In this document: positions 12,266-24,174 of the stretch, piece after piece
Layout of the letters: every line of letters starts with the position of its first letter
How positions within the stretch are numbered: position 1 is the stretch's first letter
Assembly: GCA_000277445.1 (NCBI GenBank)
Contig: AJWJ01000105.1
Location: 1 to 55,055, forward strand
DNA from: Polysphondylium violaceum
Lineage: Eukaryota > Evosea > Eumycetozoa > Dictyosteliales > Dictyosteliaceae
DNA: 55,055 bases
Reading direction: 5' to 3'
Program-made: the position numbers and the translations under genes
Notes under the pieces: generated by a model
Database searches by the model: none
Seen by the model: the letters and a program-made list of their open reading frames with translations, nothing else
Told to the model about the DNA's origin: nothing

Positions 12266-12913
12266 TACTTGTTTAATATGATCAAAGGTAAGAACTTGTT
12301 TACCTTTTGGATCTAAATATTCATTATGATTAATTTCACCGACTCTAGTGATTAAAGCTTTACCTTTATTTGTAGGAACAGCAATCATTTGAGAGGTGTT
12401 GTATTCTCTAAAAGTATCAGCAGCTGTTGCATTTAATAATGATTCGCTTGGGAGAAGAGCTTTAACATCTATTGTTTTAAAATAAATTTTTAAATATTAA
12501 TATCTATATTATGATGTTGTATTATGATCATTCATTATAGGTCATTTGTTTGTCTTGCTCTATCGTCATTGTCGTTGTTATTGATACTACTATTGTTATT
12601 GTTATTGGAATCACTACTATCTCTATCTCTTTTTTTTCTAAAAATAAATATCTCTAAAAATCTACTATCTATCAGATAATCTAATGATCATCCATCCATC
12701 ATAATCTTAACATCAACGATGTATGAATATATGTATTCTGATCTAATGACATTTGTGTCTGTGTGCAAAGTACAAATAAACGATGACAACTATAGTGTTT
12801 ATCGTGTTGATTGTGCGTGACTATATACCTGAAACAACTTCCATAAATTCACCTGGTGGTGCATTTAATAAAAAGGTTGTGGCAATTTGAACAAGTTCTT
12901 CGTTTGAGGCCAT
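11574..12913 (-). CDS. acpB: F-actin capping protein alpha subunit (Cap34-like)
   Basis: Exons on the minus strand are 12913-12829, 12468-12269 and 12134-11574, giving 281 residues, the family's usual length. It starts MASNEELVQIATTFLLNAPP and GEFMEVVSDVKALL, the conserved helical N-terminus. The C-terminal signature NFWNGRWRSVWT and the final ALRRALPINRCKINW and VRGFKIGNELSK tail, containing the basic actin-binding tentacle, are clear. With the beta subunit it forms the heterodimer that caps actin barbed ends, and CARMIL encoded at 300-3822 binds that heterodimer. Intron 1 is 360 bases, unusually long for this window. Intron 2 (12135-12268) carries a long TAA microsatellite. The gene symbol follows Dictyostelium usage for the alpha subunit. 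Confidence 0.93.
12205..12264. repeat. (TAA)n microsatellite inside a capping protein intron
   Basis: About 20 uninterrupted TAA/ATA units lie in intron 2 of the capping protein alpha gene. On the coding strand it reads ATT/TTA/TAT repeats and is removed by splicing. Such tracts are abundant in dictyostelid genomes and, when in frame in exons, appear as poly-N. Confidence 0.9.
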
Positions 12914-13252
12914 TTTAGATATATATGTATGTGTGTATATTGATATTAAAATAAAAAATAAAAAAGAGGTTAATTAATACAAAAATATAGAAGTGTTATT
13001 GGACAGTCTAAATTGTTAATATAAAAAAAAAAGGTGCAAAAAGAAAAAAAAAAAAAAATTGTTTCATAAAAAAAAAAAATCTTCTCTCCAGCCATATTTT
13101 GTTCGACACAACCCAATTTTTTTCATATTAAAAATAAGGCGGATTTTTTTTTTTCAAATTCTGAAGTTCGCCATTGAGACTCTCCACTATTAATAATTTG
13201 TCACACTTTAATATATTTTAGATTGAGGTCGATAAAATATAATATTTATCAA
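12914..13252. other. Spacer: capping protein promoter and F-box gene 3' end
   Basis: This 339-base A/T-rich region holds long poly-A runs (13021-13078) and poly-T runs (near 13146). It should contain the promoter of the leftward capping protein gene and the 3' UTR of the leftward F-box gene. No additional gene is visible. Confidence 0.5.
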
Positions 13253-13613
13253 CTAAGATTTAAATCTTAATTGTTTATTCAAGATTGATTTTCTTAATAA
13301 GAGTTGTTTGATTTGATCATTGGGAGAAAAGGGCGTCAGGTTTAAATGAAACAGAGAGGTGTTATTTGATAGATCCTTGTAGAATTCCAGAGATTGACCA
13401 TAAACATCAAATGAATGAGGTGGTTCATATCTCAGATCAATTGATTTTAAATTTTGATTGAGAAACAAGTATTTTAATATTTTGGGTTCCATAATAGACG
13501 ATTTGAAACGGAAATTTTGAATTGATGGTACATTTTCATAAATAAGTTTAGATATTTCATTTAATTGATCATTTAAATTATTGTTGTTATTATTATTATT
13601 ATTATTAGTTGTA

Positions 13614-13648
<35 letters not shown>

Positions 13649-15982
13649 TCTATTTTCAAAATAATAATTTAAAAAAAAGTTATTTAATACTCGAGGTTGT
13701 TGAGGTTGAACAATAGATAAAGAGGAGGGAGAGGGGGAAGGAGAAGAGGATGATGGAGAATATTTACAAAGAATTGAATTTACAATTGAAGTATGAATTG
13801 AATCAAACGAACCTACTATTGATAAACTAGATATTCTATTTTGATCCATAATACATTTAAATAAATGTGTCCATTGATTTTGGTTGTTGAGACTAAAATC
13901 AAATAGTTTTAATTTTAAACTTTGAATAGATTGGTTTTTGTTTACAATTTGCACCAATTGATCAATGATTAATTGTTCCATCGATACTGATTTGGTTGCA
14001 CTATTACTAAAGTTGATTGTATTGTTATCGTTGTTGTTGTTGTTGTTGTTATTATTATTACTATTATATGTATTGATTGAATTTATAAATATATTTGTTG
14101 ATAATATGAATTTAAGACATTTTAATTGGCTGTGGTTTGAAATGGCATTTGATATGGCTCCATTGATATAGTGTAGTTCAATCGACTCAAGATTACTTGT
14201 GTTTGTGTTTATAAACATGGCCAATTTCTGGCAAAATATATCGTTGTAGGGCAACACGAGATGAACGAGTGTTTCGTTGTTGGCCAAACCATCGATGGCA
14301 TTGTTTATGATTTTAGTCGAGTTGGTTTGATTGATATCATATCTAAGTGATCTAAGTGATCTATTACTAAATACAGAATAGAGTGATTCGGTGATCTCTG
14401 TATTATCACTACCAAAACTAAATGGATGATTGGTACGATAGATATGGAATTTCAATATACTTTTACTCTGGCCAACATAGTTGTGTAAATCCAATACCTC
14501 TTGACAAGAATCAAATCTAGTTTTCTCTAATATCAATGTCGTCAAATTCATTTGTTGAATGAAAGTCATCTGAGTTATTACATTCTTTAAAAATAAATGA
14601 ATAATATTATTTGTTATTATATGCTTATTATTACTATTTGTTGTTGTTGTATTTGTCGTATTTGTTGTATTTGTTGTATTTGTTGTAGTTGTAGTTTTAT
14701 CTATTAATTGTTTATCAGTATTACTATTATTACTATTATTACTATTATTACTATTGTTATTATTACTAATTAATCTTAGTGAAAAAACAGAGTATATCTT
14801 TAATGATTTTAAACTTTGATTCGAGAGAATATCATTCATAAAGTTATTATTGACTTTGGTTATCAATGTAATGAAGTTTAAATTTAACGTTGTAATTGAT
14901 TTACTAATGGATAGAAATTGAGAAAGTGATAGTAGATGAGATGGTCTACCAATTTCAAATACTAGTGTTGATATACTTTGTGATAATGACAATAATAGTT
15001 GTTGGTTGGGTAATAGTTTTTTATCTGATAAATCATATGAAGGTGAGATATAAAACTCTACAAAATCCTTTGGCATCACTTCAATGGCCTTTAATAAAAG
15101 TTCATCATACTTTTGATCAAACACTTTTTTAACTAATGCTACATTGGAGATATGTTGAAATGGTTGATTAAATTTACTAATATTAGTTGTTGTTGTTATT
15201 GTTGTTGTAGATGATGTTGATGTTGATGTTGATATTGTGTTACTACCAGTACTAATACTACTATTATTGCCGCTGATGTTTATTACACTATTACTACTAT
15301 TGCTACTACTAATATTACTATTATTAAATAAATCTGATAATGCTTTAAATGAATGTAATATCTTTTTCTTCTTTTTAGGTTGAGTGGTAGGTTCATCTTG
15401 TAATTGTTGTTGGAGACTACTAATATCTTCTTGTTGACCAAAACCAAAGTTATTAAACAATTTAGGTGGAGAGGAAGAGAATCTAGATAATAGGCCATTT
15501 GTTTTGTTTTGTTCTTTTATTGGAGCGATACCAGAAACCAATCCATGTTTATTTAGTTTGATAATATGTGAGAGTTCAGATATAGATCTCACTACAATGA
15601 CACCACGATAATTTAAATGTGGTATAATGTTTTGTGCCCAATGTTTGCATACGAGTGACAAAGAGATAATGTGTTTATAGTTTGTAAAGTTTTTAGTTGC
15701 ATGGTTTTGAAATTGATAGATATACTGTTCATAGTCATAATAGGATTGCGTGGGTATATATCTACCACTATTACTATTATTATGATATCTGTGATGATGG
15801 TGATGTTGATCTTCTTCTGAGGACGATGAGGAAGGCGAGAGGGGTGACAGTGTTGTGGGGCTTTTGATAAAGGTGATATCGTTGTGAAAGGTGGGATAGT
15901 TAAAGTAACAGTTTAAAAATATATATTGAAATATTTTTTGTACAATCAAGAATGGGAGTCTATTAAAAGAATCTTGATCCAT
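13253..15982 (-). CDS. F-box and leucine-rich-repeat-like protein with poly-N tracts
   Basis: A single 909-residue exon. The N-terminus NRLPFLIVQKIFQYIF (7-22) is the first F-box helix, and the matching second half HIISLSLVCKHWAQNIIPH lies at about 104-122. The F-box is thus split by a polar insert with runs of S, E and H. RSISELSHIIKLN follows, then a low-complexity S/N/T-rich region (about 190-275) and a run of LRR-like segments (ITTLNLNFIT, SLKSLKIYSVF, LTTLILEKTRF, SLRSLRYDI). These are interrupted by N-runs that correspond to TTA/TTG-type microsatellites on the plus strand. Proteins with this layout are common in dictyostelids, and F-box proteins usually recruit targets to SCF ubiquitin ligases; the target here is unknown. 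The start is the first ATG, and a G/T-rich box lies about 200 bases upstream. Confidence 0.82.
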
Positions 15983-16179
15983 TATGTTGTCCTTTTGTTT
16001 TCTCGTTCACAACAACAGAAACAAACAGCATCAATTACCATATATATATATTGAGGATCATAAATCACGCGACTTTTTTTATGAAGCACATTTTTTGAAA
16101 TTGTTGGAATGGCACCCCTGAGTATTTTTTTTTTTATTTTTTTTAATTTTTATTTTTTATTTTTTCACTTGAATCCAAC

Positions 16180-16190
16180 GGTGGGTGTGG
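16180..16190 (-). promoter_or_regulatory. Candidate G-box-like element upstream of the F-box gene
   Basis: GGTGGGTGTGG lies about 200 bases upstream of the F-box gene start at 15982, in an otherwise A/T-rich stretch. It fits the loose G/T-rich consensus of dictyostelid G-box binding factor sites. The assignment is by pattern only, and the site could also serve the 3' end of the polygalacturonase gene. Confidence 0.25.
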
Positions 16191-16248
16191 AACAAAGAAA
16201 TATCACACACAATTCCACGGGTGTCAGTTTTTGTGTTTTAGCATGAGT

Positions 16249-17619
16249 TTAGAGTTTTTGAAAGCATGGGGGAGTGGGTGTGGTGGAACCGGTGGCGTAG
16301 CCAGTGGCAACATTTTCACAAGAGTAGTAGTTGGATTTGGGGTTTTGGAAAATTACGTTGTCAAAGGTGATGTTGATCATTGGATTGCTGGGGCTGCCCA
16401 TGATGACGCCGGTCTGATCGACAGGATCGATGATAGAGATGTTACGGAGAGTTATGTCTATGTAGCTGGCGTTTTGAGGCATATTGCATTGTGCAAATGG
16501 TATTGAGGGCCAGCAGAGTGAACATGGTGCTGCAAGACATATGTCGACGTTGTCTGCTTGTTGAGCGGGTCCAATCCATATGGGGTAGGTTTGAGGTTCA
16601 AAGATGACTATGTTTTCATAGAGCACGTCGGTAATGGATCCTGATCCTCTGAATTTGAGATACAATCCCTTGTATGTTTTGTGCATGTAGCAATCACGAA
16701 ATGTAATGTTTCTCACATCACTGCCTCCAATGGATCCTATTGTGAGTCCGACACCACTTGCACTCACTCTTTCTATCAACATATTGGATGATCCATCTTT
16801 GACAGCAATACAGTCATCTTGATTCCACACTGAACAATCATGAATCCATACATTATTCCCAGTTACATCAAATCCATCTGTATTAAATGCTCTAGATTAT
16901 GTTTGTTAATTAATTTGGTTTTGATAGTATTCACTACCCTATCTACTTACTCCATATTATAATCATCATGTCCATCAAAATCATTACGTCTATTTGTTAT
17001 ATGACTATATCGGATCTCTAAACCATCTACATTGAATATCCAAACGGTCCAATAGGGACTATTTATAAAAGATAGGTTTTCAATCAAGATTTGTTTAGAA
17101 TCACCTAAAGAAAGCATTCTTGGTCTATTTTCTTTATACTCTACATATCCTATTAATCCCCACCAAGCTTCTCCCTGACCATTTAAAATCTATTTAAATT
17201 GTTGTTAGATAAGTGTGAAAAGATAAAATTCAAACAGAATCTATACTACTTACCCCACCTTGTGAGGATGTAAACGTAACATTGTTAAAGTTTGAAAACT
17301 GAAAACATTCCAGTACATTCCCACTTGCATTTTTTGGCCATGTATGAGTGTTATCTGTAAATACAAGTGTTCCTTCAAATCTAAATACTATATCCTCTAA
17401 ACCTTCAGCAACAATGCCACCAACTAAATAAATTGTGGTATTTGGAAAGACCAACTCGTCACCAGAATTTAATTGATTTAAAGTTTCATTTAATAATCCA
17501 CCATTCTTCCAAGCAGTCTCTAGAGAAGAGTCTAAAGGTATTCCTTGATATACGATCAAATCTCCGAGCGAACATGTAATAAATGCCAAAATATATATCA
17601 GCAAAATCTTTTTCCTCAT
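16249..17619 (-). CDS. Secreted GH28 polygalacturonase-like glycosidase
   Basis: Exons on the minus strand are 17619-17254, 17189-16951 and 16891-16249, giving 415 residues. A signal peptide is evident (MRKKILLIYILAFITCSLGD). The right-handed beta-helix family signatures are present: GQGEAWWG, SPYWTVWIFN, NTDGFDVTG and QDDCIAVKDG. The GH28 positions that normally read GHG and RIK here read GVG (SASGVGLTIGS) and YLK (KGLYLKF). NTD and DD, which carry the acid/base aspartates, are kept. GH28 enzymes hydrolyse galacturonans by inversion. An amoeba could use one on plant debris, on bacterial or yeast glycans, or on its own wall polymers; the substrate is not readable. Several N-x-S/T sequons fit secretion. 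It is divergent from the ankyrin-type gene at 17872, with 252 bases between starts. Confidence 0.87.
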
Positions 17620-17871
17620 TTTATAATCAACACGTAATAATTATAAAGTGCACATAATACTAAACAAAAGAGGTTCCGACTAATAATAAAGACGCCAGTA
17701 TTGGTAAATTTGAAAACCCCTTCGAAAATATCTAGATTTGAGCCCAATCATATATGAATTATTGTTTTGTTAATTTTTTAGGAATTTTTGCAAAATTTCG
17801 TTTTTGCTGTATTAATTTTTTTTTTAAAGTATATTTCAATCACGCGCTATAATGATCATAATATATTTTAA

Positions 17872-19863
17872 ATGAATATAACAGAAATACTTTTTTTTAA
17901 AGTCTATAGAAATAGATATATAAGAACTGTGATTTTTGATAAACTATCTAAAGGTTATGGATATTATGATGTTGTCTATGCTGATTGGTGTGTTCGAAGC
18001 AAAAACTATTCTTTGTTAAAAGAGAAGCTCAAAAATTCAGATTTCCTAACATTGGCAGAAAATTCTTCCTGTGATATTGCTGCAATCCCAGATCATGAAT
18101 TGTTTGTTGAATGCTTTACTAGATTTAAAAACTACTTTCCAAAAGATTTATATATTATCACAGAGAGAGCCGTCTTTTATAATCAACTCTCAAATTTAAA
18201 ATGGTTAATAAGTAAAGGATACACCCTATTAGATTCAGAGGTGAGTTTTATAAATGCCATTAGACACAGCAATGTAAAGATGTTGAAATACTTGTGTAAT
18301 GATTTACATCTCGAAAAATGTGCAACAAGATCCTTGGTGAAAGCTCTTTCTCAAGAAAATATAGAAATAATTAAAATAGTCTTACAACTCTGTTTAGATG
18401 AGATCAAGGGAGAGCAAGAATCATCTATTATTCTGGATTTTATAAAGACTGGGAATTTACAAGTATTTGAAATGGCCAAACAGGTTTGGGGTGATTCGTC
18501 CATTGAACGAGTCATTCGTGAAAAATTATTGTATGTTTATGAATCTGCTGTCGGGAATTATGATTTTTTCAATCATATTTTTAAAAACTATGGGACGGGA
18601 TGGGATGGGGAATTTTATGAATTTGACAAAATTGATTCAATAGTTCAGCATATTGTAGTTCCAGCCTTTTGTGGAGGTCACTTTGATGTGTTAAGCTTAT
18701 TGTTTTATAACAATTGTCTCCCAATTGATCTATTTTCGCCACCAGCAACAACCAAAGAGTTTGATAGAAACCAAGACAATTGTTTCGAATTTTTAAATAG
18801 TTTTAGAAAAGAAAACAGACTACACTTGAAATTAATAGGTCTATCAAATATAAAAGATGCCTTGTCAAATATAGAAAATGTAGAGTTTTACAATAGTCTT
18901 GGATTTCCAATAGATAGTACATGCTTGCTTAAATGTTTGGACCACTTTGACAAAGATGTTTTCCTTTATCTTTGGAACAATGGTCGTTTTAAAATATCTA
19001 AAGATAAAATATTTGATGGAGTTAGAGATTTTGGAAACCTGCTCGTGTACAAGTGCTTTGAAACAAATAATTCATGGGTGCTTGAATTCTTGCACGAGAG
19101 AAAATTCTCTCTGACACTCCCATCTTCTTGGTTTCAACACTTTAATTATATTGATGGCAATTATCATTTCCTATTGCTGTTGCTCAAGATTGCTCCTTTT
19201 GCTTTTAAAAACTCTTTGTTTTTCACCTATTCCATCAAAAAGTCTATCAATATGGGCAGTATAAAATTATTTAATTTCTTTAACCAATTGCTTGATTCCT
19301 TCAACCTTGACATGAAAAAGGAAATCATTTCATCCTGTTTGTCAACCATCACTGAAAATGGATCCATGTATCTTATTGAATCGATTTTGGGACAGGGCGA
19401 TAAAGACGATGCCTCGATTGGAGAGAATGCTGCCGCCTGTAATTTGGAAATTGTTAGATCTTTGCTCGAGAATGGATATATTTTCACAGAAAAAGCATTC
19501 CAAGTTGCAGTAACCAAAGGTAGTATCTATACGGTTGAATATCTTTATAAATTCATTCCAGGAGGCATAACAATCAAAGAAATTCATTTGTATGAAGCAT
19601 TCAAGAGAAAAAGAGATAAGATCAAGTGTTTGCAATTCTTGTTTGACAACTTTAAGGGTCAGATTCCAGAACTGTTTTATACAACTGACAATATACAAAT
19701 TCTGGATCTCGTCACTAAAAATCGAGAGAAAATCATATTTTTTAAAAATATGATAGATAGAGTGAAAGAGAATGCGATTAGAAATAATATTTTTGATGTT
19801 TTAAAGTACTATTCACTTCCATATAAAAAAGTGGACTGTGGGTGGGATTGCGAAGAATATTAA
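17872..19863 (+). CDS. Ankyrin-type repeat protein, dictyostelid family (copy A)
   Basis: A single 663-residue exon. The N-terminus VYRNRYIRTVIFDKLSKG is the short hydrophobic F-box-like box that opens this family, followed by WCVRSKNYSLLKEKL. Divergent ankyrin-like helix pairs then run to the end (NLKWLISKGYTLL, VKMLKYLCNDL, LEIVRSLLENGYIFT). Pitch is about 30-35 residues, and the canonical ankyrin TPLHxA motif is mostly lost. It is closely related to copy B at 24312, strongest around TENGSMY...GENAAACNLEIVRSL. Family function is unknown; such scaffolds bind proteins. The first ATG follows an A/T-rich leader. Confidence 0.8.
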   Translation: MNITEILFFKVYRNRYIRTVIFDKLSKGYGYYDVVYADWCVRSKNYSLLKEKLKNSDFLTLAENSSCDIAAIPDHELFVECFTRFKNYFPKDLYIITERAVFYNQLSNLKWLISKGYTLLDSEVSFINAIRHSNVKMLKYLCNDLHLEKCATRSLVKALSQENIEIIKIVLQLCLDEIKGEQESSIILDFIKTGNLQVFEMAKQVWGDSSIERVIREKLLYVYESAVGNYDFFNHIFKNYGTGWDGEFYEFDKIDSIVQHIVVPAFCGGHFDVLSLLFYNNCLPIDLFSPPATTKEFDRNQDNCFEFLNSFRKENRLHLKLIGLSNIKDALSNIENVEFYNSLGFPIDSTCLLKCLDHFDKDVFLYLWNNGRFKISKDKIFDGVRDFGNLLVYKCFETNNSWVLEFLHERKFSLTLPSSWFQHFNYIDGNYHFLLLLLKIAPFAFKNSLFFTYSIKKSINMGSIKLFNFFNQLLDSFNLDMKKEIISSCLSTITENGSMYLIESILGQGDKDDASIGENAAACNLEIVRSLLENGYIFTEKAFQVAVTKGSIYTVEYLYKFIPGGITIKEIHLYEAFKRKRDKIKCLQFLFDNFKGQIPELFYTTDNIQILDLVTKNREKIIFFKNMIDRVKENAIRNNIFDVLKYYSLPYKKVDCGWDCEEY

Positions 19864-19967
19864 AGTATTTTTTGAGTTTTGCACAATTCTGAATTGTTTT
19901 TAAGTAAATAAATAATAATTAAACTAAGGTTGTAAATTTTAAAAGATTCTTTTTTATTTGAGGAATA

Positions 19968-22900
19968 TTATCTATTAATTGGAAGTATGTATTCTAATGG
20001 AAGGTCAAAGTAGTCTGATAATTCGAGGTGTTGGACTGTAGGTGGAATTCTTCCTTTAAATGTTTTCCCAATTTTTAAAATGCTAACATTTGGAGATAAA
20101 AAGTCGAGATCTATCATTGGTTGGTAGTCAGAGATTGAAAGATCGGTTACAGAGCGAGGTATGAGTTCAGCCGAGAGTATGAGAGAGAATGTTGATTGAC
20201 CACCCAAAGATAGTTTTGTCACAGTATTTGGAATCCACTCTAGCTGATCCAAAACTGAATAGTATCCCGATTTCAATATTAGGCAAGTCAGTTGAGTATT
20301 TATTAGAATATCTAGAGGGTTGAGAAAATTTTCCCCAATAGATAGTTCTTTGATGCCACTTGGTAAGTTGTTCTGAGCAAATATTTGATTAAATTCATTA
20401 CCAAAATGTAGGATTTTGAGACTGGCTGGAAAGGCAATATGGTCAATTGGTTGATTAAAATCTCTGCCAAAATAAAGTTCTTCAAGGACATCTGGTAACA
20501 TGGCCCCATGTAATGGTTGATTGAATTCATCACCCAAAGAGAGGAATGTAACAGAGGGTGGCAAGAATAGCGGTTGATTAAACGAAAATCCCAATGAAAT
20601 CTTTGTAACAGAGTTTGGCAAGCAATTTTGCCCTAATTTCTGATTAAAGGTTTTTCCAAATTTGATAATTTCAACACTCATTGGTATTGTTTTTTCCAGA
20701 ATAATTTGATTAAAGGAATCACCAAAATCTATAGATTTAATATTAAAGTCACTGGAAAAAAAGTTTGGTCTAATAAATTGATTGAAATTGAATTTACCCA
20801 GAGTATTATTTAAATGAATAACCATAGACTTTGATAGTTGTTGTTGTTGTTGTTGTTGTTCTTTTACAATATTTGTTTTACTACTAGTATACTCTTTATA
20901 TTTTAAATCAAATTGATCTGGATCTAAAATATTTACAGTCCACTGGTTTGAATAGATTGATTTAATTGTTGTTGAACAGACATAAATATTGGAAACATAA
21001 GCTGATAAATGTTTAACGAATTTAGGAATGAATATTGGTACCTTTTCTTGGGTTCGTCTTTTACTGCTGTAAAGTGAGAGATGAGAAATCAAGGGCGGTA
21101 TATGCATGATATTAAAACAACTCCCGAGATAAAGAGAGAGATGAAGTAATGTTTGTGGGAGATTTTCAATAGATTGATCGAATGATTCCCCAAATGACAG
21201 GTATCTAAGGCGTGGAGGCAAAAAAACAAAATCTAGATTCTGATTAAAAGAGTTTCCAAAATTGATGTGGGTTATTGTTGATGGTAAACTGTTTTCAGTG
21301 ATGATTTGATTAAACTCGTTGCCAAAGATAATTCTATTAATGTTTCCAGGTATAAGCCCCTCTGGGACAACTAGGTTTAGTGGCCATATCAATGTGGTGG
21401 CAGAAGTGGATATTTGTTTACTGGTATCATATATGTCATAGGGACCACCAACAATGGATAAAGGAAGCTGGACATTGGTTCTTAGTCTCTGGAATACCTG
21501 GTAGGATATAGAAATTCTTTCGAGGGGGCAAGTAACCTTTTCCAATACACTGAAAGTGGCCTTGGATTCTAGTCTCAAGGATTTTACAGATAAGGGACCG
21601 CTAAAAGAGACGTGATAGAATCCAATAGTTAGATGAGAAACATTGGGTGGTATAGAGAGATCGGTAGTTCTGGATGGATATTGAGCGGTAAGAGACTGTA
21701 CTGTTGGAGGGCAAATATCATCTTTACGGGATCCACTTAGATGCGTAACCCGCCAAGGAATTGGACTTGTTGGATTGAAGTTTCCCAAAGAGAGACTGGT
21801 CAGCGATTTAGGGTACGAGTCTATTGAATAATTTATTTGACGTGCATCCAAATCTACAAAAGAGCTGCAATCAGTTGTATCTAAAATCTCTTGATATAAA
21901 TCTTTTTCTTTTGGACACACTAGACATTGTTGTTTAAACAGCTGTTGAGCTAATTTACATTCATCCAGCGTGGATATAAAGACTCTAGAGATATAATAGT
22001 AGTCTAAAATCTTTTGTTTCAAGAATGTGTTTCTCCAAATTCTAAGAAACGGGTCTTTACTCATCATGGTGGTATTGTTGTGGTGAATAGGTTGAGGTTT
22101 ATCATACACTGGAGTGGGATAGGATGTATCATTGGATGACAAGAGACTGAGAGTATTATAGTTTATATTTGCTGTCAACTCGACAACAGATGGGGGTATG
22201 ATTGCCAGTGGATGATCTACTATTGAATAGAACTTTAGCTTTCTAACAGACATTGGGATCAAATCTTGGGTGATTGCCGACTCTGATCTAATCTCGAGTT
22301 CTTCTACACTGGCAGGAATAGATCCGGGTTGGAGTCGACAAGAGAGTAATACCAATTCCTTGACAGATTCTGGAATGCTTTGTGGAGGGATAGTCTGTTT
22401 ATTTATTATAAGCTTTCTAATAATTGAGTTCAAAGGTGCTAACGTACCGTCATTATATATTAGTAGAGTGAGTTGGTCGATTGGAATCGATGGCTGGGGA
22501 AAGAGGCCTGTTTCAACTGAATATGTTATAGGTATGGTATCTGTAATCTTGATTGGGCCCTTGATGGTTATGTCCACAGTGGATAAATCTAAATAGTATT
22601 GCAGATAGTCCAACTGGTGGTCGGGTGCAAAACCACTAGTGGCAAGATTGGGCGGTCTTGGACAAACAAGTTTATTGATTGATCGAGGAAGTGCACCAAG
22701 ATCAACAGTCTTTTTGTAATTATTAGAGCACTGCAACATGGTTAGGCTGGATGGCAAAGTATCTCGTAGGATCGTTTGGCTAAAGTCTTTGGAAAGTTTG
22801 ATGGATTTCAGGATACTTTTAACAGAGTATCCAGGATGTCGCTCCATTGCCCTGTTGTAATATTCCTCTGCATCTACAACGAAGATCTTGGAGTAGAAAT

Positions 22901-24174
22901 GAGAGTCACACGAGATGTACTTGATGGAGGAGGGAAAATAGCATGAATAGCTAAAGTTTTTAACAAAATGGATCTTTAGATGAGTAACAGAGCGAGGAAT
23001 GGTGAACTTTGAGAATAAAAACTGATAAATGTCGTCATCCTCGAGATAAATCTCGAGAAAAGTAACTGATGGTGGGATATGTTCATTGCCAAACAAGAAT
23101 TGCTTAAACTCTGGTCCCAAATCCAAGTGCTTTAGAGTTGAAGGGAGATTTATTCTTGACAAACATTGGTTTGCGCCTTGAAAGATTACCGATTCTACAG
23201 ACTCTGGCAAGAGGTCTTTTGGAATGGGCTCATTAAATATATGCCCAAATGTAATGGATTTCACAGACAATGGAATAGAGGATGGAGCTCTAAATGATTT
23301 CCATATCAACTTGGTTGTTGACGAGGGAATGGGCACCGATGGAAAAGTCATCACTTTGAAAACACCTCCATAGCTGGGCAATTCAGCGCCACTTTGATAT
23401 CCTGTATCGTTACGATAGTACACTCTTTTTTCAGGAGTCAATGGTAGCGTGCTATAATCTTTTCTCATAATTCTAAAAGTTTGTATATTTGCCACTAAAT
23501 GGTCATACGATTCTGCCCTTTCTAATTTTAAATCAGTGATTGAAGGGTTTAGTACTATCGAACGCTCGAGAACACCTTTAAAAACCTTAAGAGAAGTTAC
23601 GGATGCCGGTATGAATTTTTGGACTGCCTTCCAGTTGTCCCACGATGACAAACCAATGTGATTGACGGAAGCGGGTAATGTAAACTTTGATAAATCGAGT
23701 AAATAAAACTTATTAATGAAAATTGTCAGGTGTGTGATAGAGTTTGGTATGACACCCATTTCAAATACTGTTACAACATATTGATAGTCTATCAAGGGAT
23801 CATCTGATCCCAGAAATTCCAAAGATTTGATATGGGGTGGAATATTGATTATAGCTGATAAGAGTAGCGTTGTTTTATTGTTATTCTTGATTGTCGATGA
23901 TTGTTTAGATTCACCACTATTTACTGGTTCAAATAGTTTGAATTGTAGGCTATTTATTTCTTTTGGTATGTTGTCTCCTGAAAAATGAACAAGATCTTTT
24001 TCATAAATCACTAATCTCATCAACTGTTTTCTGAAATTCCTAAAACAGAAATAAAAAGAGTTAATGATGGCTCTTCTGGAAAATGTAACATTAAACATAC
24101 CATTGTGCAAACAAAGTATTGGATTCATGTGATTTATTTGAACTTGGGACCAAATAAGGCCATTGACTATCCAT
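19968..24174 (-). CDS. FNIP-repeat protein with two modules in one frame
   Basis: The model has exons 24174-24101 and 24039-19968 on the minus strand. The 61-base intron (GTATGT...TTTTAG) was found because removing it replaces an unrelated N-terminus with NTLFAQWNFRKQLMRLVIY, which resembles the opening box of FNIP proteins. The product is 1381 residues. FNIP repeats (F-N-x-x-[IL]-x...LP.S[VL]..L.FG) are clearest at about 880-980 and 1125-1270, for example FGKTFNQKLGQNCLPNSV, LGDEFNQPLHGAMLPDVL and FGNEFNQIFAQNNLPSGI. At about residue 683 (near 22067) a second opening box, DPFLRIWRNTFLKQKIL, begins a second complete module. The two halves therefore look like two FNIP genes fused by loss of the stop and intergenic spacer. 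Function is unknown. The 3' end is 104 bases from copy A's stop, convergent. Confidence 0.85.
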
